This document shows, piece after piece, positions 11,956 through 24,344 of a stretch of DNA of 64,000 nucleotides. Source of the DNA: Sabellastarte sp. h YS-2021 (Eukaryota; Annelida; Polychaeta; Sabellida; Sabellidae); contig OZ024933.1 of the NCBI GenBank assembly GCA_964017235.1, forward strand, positions 5,211,962-5,275,961, in the 5' to 3' direction. The notes under the pieces were generated by a model. The model was not told the DNA's origin and made no database searches. It saw only the letters and a list, made by a program, of their open reading frames with translations. The first letter of the stretch is position 1, and every line of letters begins with the position of its first letter. A program made the translations under genes and the position numbers.

Positions 11956-12161
11956 TAATTACATTCCAAATTGGGTAAAACTCCCATGGAGCAACATGGA
12001 TGTTAGAGGTGATTATAAGAAAATTTCCAGTAACAATTTCATTGTTTTTCGACTTTCAGCAGGGTGTTATAGTTAGAGATCTGAAGTTCGCAGGATATGT
12101 GCATCATTATAAAATGTTGATTGAAAATATTTTTGGCCTCATTTTCAAAACCAGGATGGCC

Positions 12162-12515
12162 TCAAAGTGCTTACATCTCCCTTGTTATTGGTCCTAGATG
12201 TTTGTAATATGAAACCTACCTGTAGGAAATCATGGGGTGTGAATCTTTCGGTGTGGCCAGATTCGATCTTGGGCCCCTCCTTCAAAGTCAAATGAGAAGA
12301 GCCAAACCTAAAAGTGCTTATAACTCGCTTATTATTGGTTCTAAAGGTTTGGGATGTGAAGCCGACCTATGGGAAATCATGGGCTGTGAATCTTTCGGTG
12401 TGGCCAGATTCGATCTTGGGCCCCTCCTTCAAGGTCAAATGAGGAGAGCCAAAGCTAAAAGTGCTTATAACTTACTTATTACTGGCCCTAGAGGTTTGCT
12501 ATGTGAACCTCCTAT
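12162..12515. repeat. 147-bp tandem repeat, about 2.5 copies
   Basis: GAAATCATGGG(G/C)TGTGAATC occurs at about 12226 and 12373, giving a 147-bp period. A partial unit begins near 12162 (AAAGTGCTTACATCTC). Each unit contains TTCGGTGTGGCCAGATTCGA and GGGCCCCTCCTTCAA. The 115-codon open frame at 12232-12579 is simply the repeat read through, and 147 is a multiple of 3. Related but diverged units occur at about 25139-25388 and 55979-56165. Confidence 0.85.
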
Positions 12516-12579
12516 TCGTCTATTTATTCTTCCCAAAATGACAATGCATAGTAAAACTAAATTAATGTATGCTATGTAA

Positions 12580-13378
12580 ACTTTTATGATGTACCTTGGT
12601 TAGATTTTGACCCTCAAAATTATCAGCAAAGGAATTGTTTTACAAAGCCCCCTGTGTTTTAACATCTATGAAATGGTTTCCACTGCTTTGTTGTATTTCC
12701 ATAAAAAGCTCTGAAAATTAAGTTATCTCAAAATCCATGATGTACTCATGGATGTTTTCCAGCTGACGGGCCATGGGATCCAGATTGTAATCATATTTTT
12801 TAACTATTGACTCCAATTTCTATCAAAAGTTGAATGAATGGAAACTGGGGAAGTCTGTGGAAACCCCAAAGCAGCAGGAAAATGAAAAAAAAAGAATATT
12901 GTGAGACAAACAGTTTTGTTGCATATCCTATCAAAATTGAGTAACTACACAAAACACAATTATAATTTATCTGCCTTCCATGGAAACAAATGAGGAAGTG
13001 AGACTGGCTATTTAAGTGTGAAAATGGTGGTTCCAAGGGCTAAAAAGGGGTATGGTCATACTGTATTTGATAATGGGGAGCTATGGACTCAAGATGTAGG
13101 TAATAGAGACTGAACAGTTTTTGTAAAAAGGATAGCTAGTGTAATATTCATTGTTGTAAAGTAAGATATAATTCTATAAAACAAACTGTGTGCTCAGTGT
13201 GCCCTTAAGATGGCTCTGTCTCCTTTGTTTAAGTGATGAACCCCCTTACCAAAAAGATGGAAACTAGGGACGACTGGGGAAAACCCCAAAGCTGAAGATC
13301 CATGAAGTAATTTATATTGGTGCATTGGAGTAAAATATAAGATAAAAATACATTTCACATTGTCTAGATTCGCTGTAT
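12580..13378. other. No gene recognised
   Basis: The only structure I see is a short direct repeat: AACTGGGGAAGTC...GAAACCCCAAAGC near 12845 and a diverged copy near 13266. Open frames are short and featureless. Confidence 0.4.
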
Positions 13379-13945
13379 CCACCTGGAGCCAATTTCACAA
13401 AGGGACTTAAGTCCAGATTTAGACTTTAATTTAAGACTTTGGTCTTAAATTTTGTCAAAAGAATGTTAAGTCTGTGTTCTTAGACTTAGCAGATTTCACA
13501 AGTGGACTTAATTTTAAGTCTAGGAGGTTGTTGGCTTAGATATGTCAAGAGGACTTAAATGTGGCCACCATAAACTTTTCTTCGTTTCAAAATTAGAAAT
13601 GACTGTAAATAAAGTATAATTACACAGAACACCTCACTAAAGTAGTCTTTGGGAAGTTTATATGTGGCAACAAGGTTTTCCATTTCAAAACAGCCCTTAT
13701 CCTAAGATAAAATACATCAAATGAATAATATATGGCAGCAATATTATATTTTGAATAGATATAAAAGGTCACATGATACAGAAAACCACTGTGGTTATTT
13801 GATAAGCTTGGACTTAGCTAAATCACCTTTGTGAAATCCATTTTAAGTCCCAGACCAAGCTAAGACCAAATTCTTAGATTTAAGCCCCTGACTTAGCCAA
13901 TATAAGGACTTAGTTTACGTCCTTTAGTGAAATTGGCCCCAGGTG
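13379..13945. mobile_element. MITE-like inverted-repeat element, family 2
   Basis: The ends read CACCTGGAGCCAATTTCACA and, reverse-complemented from the right, CACCTGGGGCCAATTTCACT. Inside each end are many variants of GACTTAAG / TTAAGTC words on both strands. The layout (GGGGCC + ATTTCAC + a self-complementary word array) parallels the 827 and 37907 elements, but the sequence differs. No coding capacity. Confidence 0.75.
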
Positions 13946-14324
13946 ACTGATCCCCATCCAAGTTTAACAAATCTAAGTTAAAAATAGAGGATTTTATATA
14001 CACCATTTCTCCTATACGTATTACAGCCTGTTTTTTATTCTTTCTTTAAATATAGAGTTTTTCTTTACTTATACTACACACGCATATAATATGGTCTCCA
14101 TTTGGATATATTTTTGTGTTCAATATTTTCATTTGATATACTTTCACAAAAATACAGGTTACAAAATCAACAAATCATAAAACTAGTCATGTACATGTTC
14201 TTGAATGTAAAGTAAATAATGAGAATAATTATCTAAATGCAGATATTGTTTGTCACATGCTTTAAAAATTTAAAGTAAGTATTCATGCGATTCACAGTCA
14301 TTTGTGACAGCTGCTTGTTGGCCA

Positions 14325-14965
14325 CTGGGGGTGGTGGGGTGGTGAAGGAAATTCATTTGAAAATTAAAAGTCAAAATAACAAGTTGAAGTAATAATATAA
14401 TGAACTGTAAGTTCTGCACATTTTATTTACAAATTAGTAGACAGACTTTAACATTTTTGCAAATATAGAATTTGACAAAATTTTAAATACACAACATGTG
14501 TGACTCTAAAACAACTCGTATGTACACAACAACTTGTGTCATTACAAATGAAATAATAGAATCTGACACATATACAATCATCCTTGGGCACCTGGCACAT
14601 GGTGCTATGATCAGAACCCTACTTAGAGGTGTTAAAACAAATTATAACAATGATACAACAACTAATATTGTAATTCCAAATGCCAACACATCACTTATTT
14701 CCTGTATTAGGAAGATGGAAAAAAGGGGGTATTTAAAACAGATGTTTATTGGGATATATCCCAAGGTCGAGCACAAAACACTGCCCCTGCAGAAACCTAA
14801 ATCTCCCTCCCTGAAAGAGTTGGTCACGGAGGGTGAAGGAAACCCCATACAAAGGTTAAATGACAAAACAATAAGTTGAAGTAATACTATAACGAACGGT
14901 ATGGTTGGGACATTTTATTTACAAATTAGTAGACAGACTAAATTTTTTTCAAAATATAAAATTTG
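14325..14965. repeat. Direct repeat pair about 487 bp apart flanking a 127-codon open frame
   Basis: CATTTTATTTACAAATTAGT followed by AGACAGACT occurs at about 14418 and 14912. Homology extends left through AAGTTGAAGTAATA to a GGTGAAGGAAA word near 14342 and 14833. Between the copies lies an open frame (14496-14879, plus strand) with no recognised domain. This may be a tandem duplication at the end of the DIRS-like remnant. Confidence 0.65.
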
Positions 14966-15199
14966 AAAAAAAAAGAAAATTTGCCCATCAAGAAGGGGAA
15001 ATGGAAGCTGAAAAAGTTCTTGAAATAAGAGGGGGGGAGAAACATTTTGCAAGTAAACCCAGATGACCAAACCCATGAGGCACAATCCCTTGTAAAGAGA
15101 TACCATTATTGAAAGCCCAAGTGGCCACCGAATGATAGACACTCATGAAAGTTGTGGCCCCTTTAGTTGATGTTTAACCTGTTTAAGATCATCTTAAGG

Positions 15200-16773
15200 G
15201 TAACCCTAAAATAAGTATTTATGGCCAGATCATGCAGGTATTGAGCTTGAACAGAAAAGTATCTCTATTGTAAAGGGGCGAGAGGAAAGGAAATGATGTA
15301 ACAGGACAAATTACCTTAATGCTAAGCAAAGGAATCAGTACTACATGCAAATCTTTATAATCTTGTAAAGTCTTAGTCCATTTGATGACAGCATGGCCAC
15401 CTGGATGTCATAATATAATATCTTGTCTTAACAAAAGCTTAGTGTGATTAAATTGGGCAACAGAATAGGGAGCAGAGTTGGAAATTCTTAGAAATATAAA
15501 GAAAAAGTGGAGGATCAAAAACAAGCCTTGGGAATTTTGAAAAGGGTGTGTATGTCAAAAATGTTCCTGGGTGTAGGAAGAGATCTAATAAATAAAGAAA
15601 GTGATTTGTGGGAAAGCGGGAAGGGTCCAGGTGAAATTTGAAACACTTTGGCTGAATAGAGGAAATGTAGTTCTGCAGCTAAAAAAATCCATGAAAGCCA
15701 GAATATTCTGGAATATAAAAATGAAAGAAATATTTTTAAGTATGTAAGTCAGATGTAAGTTTAATACTATTTTTGCCATAATTAGAGTAAAAAGGTTTCA
15801 GCATTAATGAAAATCCATGCTGGGCAGACACATTTATTTACAAAAAATATTTTTCCAATTATAGATTGTAGGCCTTTTTTGAAATTGTCTGCTTATTTTT
15901 AACCTTAACACACTCTAAATAAATATTGGCAATTTTGTCATGATTAATACTAAAGGTACTCAAGGCTATATTGATATCAATACCCAAACAAGTAAGGGCC
16001 ATAATGGGAGGGGTTAATTTGTTGTAATTAATCAGGTGTATCACTTCCCCTTACAGGTCAAATAAAAGTTGAAATGTTTCTTATGCCCTGGATCTTGCAG
16101 CGATTGCTATATAACTGTCAATGTATGAAAATAATTTAAATCAGAACTTATCCATAATGAAGGTGATGGCATTAGAAGTAATCTGAAATGCTGCATCTAG
16201 TCAAAAGCAATTGCTCCGTCTATGTAAAAATGTCCATCATGTCTGATGCCTCATTTGACAGTATCAACAGGATCAACTGTTAAATTCTTGACCACGCGCA
16301 TAATATCTATTTTGAAGATAAGGGGATCCTGTGAATCGTGGGAAATTTAAGAAGAAAATAAAGCTTGTCAATGGTGTTAGTATCAACCTGGCTATTGACC
16401 TAGTTATGTGTATCACAAATCCAAAACAATATGATGTTTATTGTTATCCTTAGGGCAAGTGAAATATGGTCTTAATCAATGTAATCCTGTACTGGCCCAT
16501 CATGACTTCTACCTGAAAGTGGTTGACTACATCAGTATTATTTAATTGCTGAGATTCAGAAAGGAACAGAGGAAAACTAAAGGAGATATATTGTATAAGA
16601 TAATGATCAAAATAATGTAACAGATGCTTAGCCCAGGCTTCAATATGCACACCTGAGACTAAGGGAAAATATACCTCCTTTGCAGTTAGGTTGGCCAGTA
16701 CAACAAATGACCAAGGTATTGTGAAGGAGGTCATATATGGTCTGAATATGTATTGGGAACGACAAAAACACAA
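15200..16773 (-). pseudogene. DIRS-like retrotransposon, reverse transcriptase remnant
   Basis: Minus-strand fragments read like the RT of DIRS-type (tyrosine-recombinase) retroelements. At about 16690-16590 there is FPLVSGVHIEAWAKHLLHYF, matching the conserved start of the RT domain. At about 16025-15860 there is LTPPIMALTCLGIDINIALS followed by a heptad-like stretch ending KKQ/KKAYNL, matching the end of the thumb region (LGxxID block). Between and after these, frames change and stops occur, so it is dead. The downstream boundary is approximate. RNase H and gag-like pieces lie to the right, at 17620-17862 and 18090-19293. Confidence 0.55.
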
Positions 16774-16849
16774 AAGTCTCTTAATAGGAAAATTGCAGTC
16801 AGCGAAGGGTGAATATGAGCTAAAAGGAAACTATAATCCAGTGTCTACA

Positions 16850-17600
16850 TAATCTCATATTTGTTCAATTCATGTGATATTATGATCAACTTCATTTCTT
16901 CTATGATTATAAATCATAGCACTAAGATTGTCACGCTACAAGATATGATCATACCCAATATCCAACCCTAAACCACTATTATGTAATGACAAAATGTCAC
17001 GTGAACACGTCCATACCATCAACACAATCTTGCTGTATATTCAACTATACCATTGGGTTATTGCTATGCAAGAGTGAATCCTCATATTGAATGAATGAGT
17101 TAGTCATCATATATTGAGTATAAAAAATGCCAGAATACTGTTGTGACCTACATTACCGGCTATGTAATGCATAAGCTGTTCTAGTGTACATTTCTGTAGC
17201 CGTCTCTGTTATGATATTGATTTCATATAATTCTCACAAGAATAGCGTAGGTAAAACACTGACACCATAAAGTTTGTAAATATGAATTGAATTATTTGAC
17301 GGAAGTCCAGTATGCTAATCCATGTATATCACACTGAACATAATAACAAAAGCCTTTTATTCTCATGTAAATATAACACTATGATAAACTACATAATAAA
17401 CATAAGGAAAAACAGTGATGCAAACATCATAAACACAGATATGTCATGACATTCAATATAATCAGCTACAGAGGTGGCTATAACCCTGTGGATTACTGAA
17501 TGTTCAGCACAAAGTGAAGTGCACTAAGCATCAACTTCAGACTCTCTTAGGAGTGACGTATTACATGACATTCATGAAAAAGCTCAGAGAAACATAGAGA
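16850..17600. other. No gene recognised; inside DIRS-like region
   Basis: AT-rich sequence with no long open frame and no recognised motif. It separates the RT remnant from the oppositely oriented RNase H-like fragment. Confidence 0.4.
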
Positions 17601-17619
17601 TATAAACTGGTTCTTTACA

Positions 17620-17862
17620 TTTATCTCCCACATTTAATGGTGTCACTGTCTTTGATCAAAATACTACTAATGCCCACGTAGAAATGATCAACATTTTGGC
17701 TGCTCTCAGAGTCTGGAAAGGTTTTGGGGCCAAGACTAAAGTACAGATTGTATGTGACAATTTGAATGTGATCCATATCTTGAATTCTTGTAGGACAAAC
17801 GACCAAACCTTGGTGGCAATTACCAGATACATACAGTTACAACCTGCACCATTAACCTAAAG
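17620..17862 (+). pseudogene. DIRS-like RNase H fragment, plus strand
   Basis: The plus strand encodes a run containing HVEMINILAALRVWKGFG and then VQIVCDNLNVIHILNSCRTN. This resembles the E...ILAAL.VW and CDN.AVV.VLNSGRT signature of the RNase H domain in DIRS-type retroelements. It lies between minus-strand RT and gag-like pieces, so it is inverted relative to them. It is a short fragment that ends at a stop near 17862. Confidence 0.6.
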
Positions 17863-18089
17863 GTCATGCGTATGTCCAACAATATATACATTTAAAATGT
17901 CCTGAACAAAATTCATGTTTACTAGATCATGATTAACATGACCTGTGTATTTACCATAACTGAAATTATTAATAAATAATTTAGAATGTTCATTGTCACT
18001 CCCCTGAAGCAACATCTTTAAACATTCATTGTTACTCTCCCAAAGCAACGTCTTTGACTTTGTGTAGAGGGCTGCAAACAATAAAGTCG

Positions 18090-19293
18090 GATCCAGTATT
18101 ATTCATTAACAGTGGTCTGTGTGTCCAAATTCTGAAGTACTATTGTTGTCTTATTTAAACAATTCCACTCTGGATAAATTGCTGTTTGATTACATTTAAT
18201 GCAAAAACTATATTTATGATGATATTGACCATGGTCCCGGTCATATGTGTAGCTGCCTTTATTGTAATATTTACAAGATCTGAGATGAGCTGTATTAGAT
18301 GTCATACTGACTTGGGCGTTGGCCAAGGCTACCTGCAAGGAACTAATAGACTATTGCATTGTGTATGACCAATTTAGCTGCCTCTTGTCCACTTTATGCA
18401 TTGACATTGCCCAAGCTGTCTGAACTGCCAGCCAAGGCAGTGAATAATCGTCTCTCAACACAAGCATTATCTGTGACATAGTATTCTACATGGTTGACAC
18501 GTCTTGTGTCTGTAGTCTGCTGTACAACTACCCTGCTGCCAACTAGGACACTGATCATAAGATAACTCATCATAAGTTACTCGCTTTTTGGGAGATACCC
18601 CCTTCATCCTCATTAGGCCATCTCATGGCAGTATCAGTACTGAAGGTGCCATGGGTATAATAACAACCAGACCTAGCCTGTGACTGAACAGGCTTGCCTT
18701 GAAAGATGTCCTTCTTGTCTGATGTTCATACTGTGCCAAAACTGAATCACACTGCTACTAACTTTTAGACTCAGGCCTCTAATATCACTCCCTAGTTCAG
18801 CCAGTGGCTTTTGATTAGAAGTATACTGTTGACTGACTTAACCTAAACCAGGGTCAGGTACGTATTCTTGAAAATTAAGGCCATGAATTTATTTGGTCCT
18901 AAAATTTAACCTGTGGTGATCTCTGTAGTCCAGGTACAGATGGTAAAGTATATTCTGCTCCAGAATTCAGTATTTCGGATTGCACATGGCAACTGTACTA
19001 GTGTGGAGCTAATATTAACACCCTTTTCCCATGCCTCCATCCTCCTTACAATGTCTGTATTAGAACTGTGCAATTGTTGCAGTGGGGCTATAACAGAGCC
19101 ATTATCAGATGTGGGTTGCAAATCTGATATTTTACGCACTATCGTGGTAGGTTGATTCCTGTCAAAAAATAAACCATTTGCTCCAAGCTTAGCAGTGGCC
19201 TGCCTTATGATGTTAACTTTAGTCCTGATAGTAAAAGCAGATGCTTTCTTCGTAGCTGTAGTGATTGGCTTCTTCTTTGGGGGCATCTTAACT
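18090..19293 (-). pseudogene. DIRS-like gag (ORF1) remnant
   Basis: On the minus strand a frame starts with a lysine-rich segment MPPKKKPITTATKKASAF, followed by a region with RRMEAWEKG, within 18906-19307. Further along, 18099-18338 contains CKYYNKGS...HHKYSFCIKC, resembling the cysteine/histidine cluster at the end of DIRS-type ORF1 proteins. The parts are separated by stops and frame changes. I base this on family resemblance and on the adjacent RT remnant in the same orientation; it could be another gag type. Confidence 0.45.
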
Positions 19294-19309
19294 AATAGGA
19301 TAAACAATG

Positions 19310-22300
19310 AAACCCTTAATGACTGTTAATTTAAAAAAGATGCCCAACCCTACTGGGGATGAATTCAGTAGTCCTAAGAGCTCACCCAATTACCATAAAA
19401 CATCTACGGTCGATCACAAATAATTACCCCAGCAAGGACCAAAGCAACCCTGCCTGAAAAGCTGTCATCAATATAATCTTCAATCAAATGACTCTTTCTA
19501 AATTTTCTTGAGTTGTTGGACATATTAAATGTCATATGGCTCTTTTATAGGTATAACTACACTGACTGTTTCATTCTGCTAAATAAAACATACAGATTTG
19601 GCATTGGACTATATCAGATGAAAATAGGACAAAACATTTATTTTATCTTCTCCAGTGATAAAAGTATGAAAATGTTTATATCCACTTTTTAAAGGCTATT
19701 TTCAATTTATTTTCCACCAGTGTGTTTGAACGATAAGGACATAATATTTACTTAAAGTTAGGGTTTTAAATCCCATTCAACACCAAGTGATGAATTCCAG
19801 CACTGGCAGTTGTTGAGGTCAAACTGACAAAGATCTTTCAATGTCAAAGACTGGTGTTTCTAGTGTATATTTCAATGTTTCATGTTACTAATACAAAAAT
19901 GCTGTTTTAGTTCTTATCTTGTATATGCATGGTCAAAAAAACAAATTTTTTTCAGAAAAATGTAAATTATGTTACATTTAAAAAGAAATTTGGCTGCTAT
20001 ATGATTTAGGATAGATTTGCGAGGCATGTCTTCCTGTGATAAGAATTGAAAAAGTTACATACATGGGTCACTGTATCAGATTTTGGGCGATAATAAGTTG
20101 AACAAGTTCAGACAAGTATTTTTAAAACAATTCTTGATATTTGTTATCAAGTGGAAATATTTTGAAATGTAATTGAATTCTCTTCTTGCTGTTTCAGATT
20201 TCTAGGAAAACAAATGCTGATTAAAGCATATGCATATTTCTCAGCATTGGTGTTTTCCCTAGTTTTTATTTATTTGAATAGTCTACTTTCCACTATTGAT
20301 ATAAAGTGGAAAGTTTTTGCTAGTTTTTGTTGAAAACCCAGGTCTGATTTATACTAATTTAGCTTAAACTTGGTCTTGGGGTTGATAATTTCAAACATCC
20401 AGTAAACTAATGTAAAGCATATTCTTAAGCCCTGGTTATGAATAGTTTCAATTTTTTTTTTACCATGTGACTTTCAAGCAAAAATAGAGACAAATACCAC
20501 CACTCTATTTGGGTAACAACAAATTATCCCCTAGTTTAAATGTTTACAACTTTAACTTGATATACAAAGATTTGTCAAATAATTTGTTATTCTGTGATAT
20601 CTTACCAGTAAAGACAACAGCATATTTGAGGAGGTTAAGGCCTGTCTTAAGAGATAGGTCTTGATATGACTTCTTAATAGTTGATACAATTCGAAAACTT
20701 CCCTACTGACATACACAAAATATTTCTCAAAAATAAAGATAACAATATTGTGTGAATTTGTTAATGTGTGATATAGTCCATACATGTCTATTGAGGGACT
20801 TTTTTACTTTTATTATCCACCATTTTGTATGAATAATATGTAATAAATACCCACCTTTAAACACTGTCGAAGACTGTCATATATATAGGACTGGATCAAT
20901 AGTAATCAGAAAAACTTGAACTTTTAATTTGATATTTCCCCACCATTTGTGGAGACATTTTAATCCAAAAACAATCAGAAGTTAAAATATACCTTCATGT
21001 TGATGAATGTACCATATTTATAGGTTACATTTTATCTAAAACCAGAACTTTATTTACAATATAAATAATGCTTAGTAAGGGGCACTAGGGTATACAAAAT
21101 ATATGCTTCTGAATTATATATGCCTCTCGATAATAAAGTGTAACATTTGGAGATGATTTGTGGATAATTTTTCCATTAAATAAGTTCTGCTAAAACAAAG
21201 TAGTAGCTGCCAACTTTTGCTTCATCATGCAACTTAAATGATAATGGGATTCCACTGGATAAAGCTACTTGACTGAAATAGTCATGGCTGCATTGATATT
21301 TTGTTTCTACATCTTTATGTACTCATTTTGACCCATCTTATTTTCTGAATATATTATTATCCATGAATTACATTCCAGGTGTAAACTGGTTCATGGAAAG
21401 TGAAGAGAACTTTGGATTTATTTTAGAAGCACATTTTACTGTGTGTGACACTACCTTCATCCAATTAACACCATCTTCCTGATCTGGTAACAGTGGAGGC
21501 TGATGTACATAAGATGTGTTGTGCTGATCTGAGCAGGTAATCAGGTATGGGATGTTTTAATGTGTGACATTATATGTTTTCACAAACAGAACCAAAGAAG
21601 GTTCAAAATTATTCATATTTATTTATTTATTTACACATGAAATGTTTCCTGCACACAACAATGGAAAATTTTATGTTCAAAACAAATGATTCGTGGAGAC
21701 GTCTGCATAGCCTCATTTACAAGACTAGAGACTATTAAATCTACATTATGAAACTAAGGCAGACACACTGATTTTACAAAGAAGATGATGATTATTTCCA
21801 TCATATGACAGGCTATGATGTGCTAGAGGCAAGAGAGAAAGTTAAAAAAATATCAAAATCAACACAGAGCAACAATAAAATAGTGTAGACCAGTAGTCAT
21901 AAAAGATAATGCACAATAAATAGTGCTTGAAAATGTGCAAACCCTCATCTCCTATTGGTGCTGAAGGAAAACAAAATAGATTTTGATTCTGGGTCTAGAT
22001 AGCAGATGACCAAGCCATTAGGGGAGCCCATACAAGAACATATGACAAGATTCGAAGTATAGTTTTTGAGTTATGTACATGTCCAAATAGACAAACAAGG
22101 AAATACACTGTTGCCCCTTGAGATTCTTGAGATTCATTGTAATCATGAAATCAAAAGATAACTACCCTGATCTAAGATGATAAAAGGTGAACATATTGCA
22201 CATCATCACTAAATAGTTTGCTTTGACATTGCCCATACATGACATCATAATGAGACCTATGTTTAAGCTCTCTCAGATACATTTCACTTTTCCTGGAAAA

Positions 22301-22986
22301 ATCCTTTGTTATTTTGGTGTTAAAGCGGCCTCATTTCTTCATCTGAATTCATTTTTAAACTGGACACAGCAAAGCATACTTGGTAACATACTGTTATCAT
22401 AAATAAAACAGGTTAAAATGTTGAAAGAATTAGCTTTGATGATAGTCTTAATTTTCTCACAGGAATTGTTGCACATGGAGGCACAACCAACCACAAAGGA
22501 ACTCATTGACAGCTGTCAACCAAAGAGATGTAAGTTGGAAGTTTGGATGAGTATGTATTTGCTTAATTTATTTTCAATATAAATCATCTTTATTTAAATA
22601 TTGTACAAGATAGACTACTGCAATTATGTCAATGAGATCTGTGCATGCTTTTGTTCTAAAATAAATATATTCCTTCTTTTCAAATCATTTTTAGAGTTGT
22701 TGCATGTAAATTCACGGGTAGAATTGATATATAACCTCAAGAGTAGAGATGACATAGTACCAAAACACAAACCACTCATTGAACAAGAATATATACTTGT
22801 TCCAGGACATGGGCTAATTTGTTTATGGATAATTTAAAATGGAAAAATGGTAGAAATGGTGTAATTAAGGGTAACTCTAAAAAGATTTAATAGAAAATAA
22901 ATTGTATATTACATTATGATGTTAGAATTTTTCCTAATCTATATATAATTTATGCATATTTTTGTTACAAGGATGCGTTAAAATAT
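19310..22986. other. No gene recognised
   Basis: About 3.7 kb of AT-rich sequence with short, featureless open frames. The only candidate coding block is at 22464-22533, which is reported separately. Short TTTA runs occur near 21618. Confidence 0.4.
22464..22533 (+). other. Candidate orphan exon with splice-site-like flanks
   Basis: The stretch after TTTTCTCACAG, reading GAATTGTTGCACATGGAGG, is open and less AT-rich than its surroundings. It runs to GATGTAAGTTGG, whose GTAAGT is a consensus donor. It would encode about 23 residues (ELLHMEAQP...). It does not resemble the C1q stalk or signal-peptide exons. The evidence is only composition and splice-like flanks. Confidence 0.2.
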
Positions 22987-23000
22987 TAAACCATTCCTTA

Positions 23001-23229
23001 TTTTATTAATTTATTCGGGTTTTAACCTAGCTTTCGACATTGTATACAAAATATCACAATTAGTAGTTTTATGGCTAGAGGAGAGCAGCACATAGAGTCG
23101 GTGAAGGTTCAGCACTGTAAGTGCCTACTATTAATAAGAACTAACCATCTTTCCCACATCTGGTTCGGGGTTTAAACCCAACATCAGTGTTGAGAGGCGA
23201 ATGTGTTACAACTATGCCATCGATGCCCG
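23001..23229 (-). mobile_element. tRNA-derived SINE with 14-bp TSD
   Basis: It is bracketed by perfect direct repeats TAAACCATTCCTTA at 22987-23000 and 23230-23243. On the minus strand the tRNA-like head comes first and the (T)AAA-rich tail last. The copy is diverged (B box region GGTTTAAACCC) compared with the copies at 61.5-62.0 kb. It lies about 800 bp upstream of stalk exon B. Confidence 0.85.
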
Positions 23230-24029
23230 TAAACCATTCCTTAGTGATAAATAATTATGAAAACTAAACCACAAGTAATTTCTCCTTCTCTTCTTTTTCC
23301 ACTCGTTCATTTGTGGGCATGAATATTACCATGCATGTACTGTGAAGTTGCCACGCTCCAGAGTATTAAAAGGGTTTGTCAATAATATTGCTTTATAATC
23401 AAAGTGCCATTAATCATGTAGGGGTCATATTCTTGGAACAAGCTTGGTTTAGGTTTACTTCGCCCTCAGTAATTTAGATCCAGTACTAAATAGGGATGCA
23501 AGAATTTTTTCAGGGATTTTTCACCAGTATATGTTTCCGAACCCCAAACCCCGGGTTTTGGTCTTCTTTGACATTGCTTGTTCAATATGTAAAGAAATGA
23601 ATTCATTACACATCATTTTCACTTAAAACTTTGCCCCAAAGGTCCAGAGTATGCATTTATTAGAATAGGTTTGAAAAATGCATCACTCATCATAACATTT
23701 GCAAAGGTCAAAAGCGTAATTTTGATGATGACAGTTGCTCATTGAAAATATTAAAGTTTTGCAAAAACATCTGTAAAAACACATACCAGATAAACATGGA
23801 AAATATTAACCTGTGCAAGTAACCTGTCCCTGATAGATGAAATAGGAAGTCACATGATCTGTTACAAAAATGGAGTTGGAATTGGCATATAATTCCTTGT
23901 CTAAAGCAATAGAATATAAGCCTAAGTTAGCAGGAACAGGCAAAAACATTGAGTAATAAGTGTGTTCTAACTATGCTCTTAGTAGTGGAAAAACTCCAAT
24001 TTCTATACCTGATGTTTTATTTCTTGCAG

Positions 24030-24182
24030 ATTATTTTGTGAGTGGGGGCAATGAGCTCAAATCCAGGTTACAAGAGGCCGAGAACCAGATAGAAAATCTG
24101 AAAAATCAGATGGCTGATAAGACCAAGAGATTAGAGGAAATGGTATCCAATTTGACATCCCAGCTGACAGTTTTGAATAATG
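24030..24182 (+). CDS. C1q-family exon 2 (coiled-coil stalk), copy B
   Basis: This is an intact 153-nt exon. It follows TTTCTTGCAG (AG at 24028-24029) and ends AATAATG before GTTTGC at 24183. Both junctions are phase 1, as in gene C. It encodes 51 residues with an a/d heptad pattern, for example LQEAENQIENLKNQMADKTK and LEEMVSNLTSQLTVLNN, a parallel coiled coil expected to trimerise the C1q head. It is 21 residues (three heptads) shorter than the gene C stalk. The 130 bp upstream are homologous to those upstream of stalk A. No exon 1 of its own was found; the nearest upstream one is the frameshifted exon at 6180. The donor GTTTGC is not ideal but is shared by all three copies. Confidence 0.8.
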
Positions 24183-24344
24183 GTTTGCAAATTTTACACA
24201 TTAGCATATTGTAAAATGCTACACTTATGTTCTGTAATCGTTTGTAAAGAGAGTTCTAAGGCCAGTTTGGGGTTTCCAAGATATAACCATATATAAGGAA
24301 AGCTTACAGTGCACCTGCAAATTTGTTTACCACCTAGACACACA

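Noticed and set aside
12232..12579. 115-codon protein gene with an internal repeat
   Set aside because: The repeat is a non-coding tandem array whose 147-bp period happens to preserve frame; related arrays elsewhere are not open.
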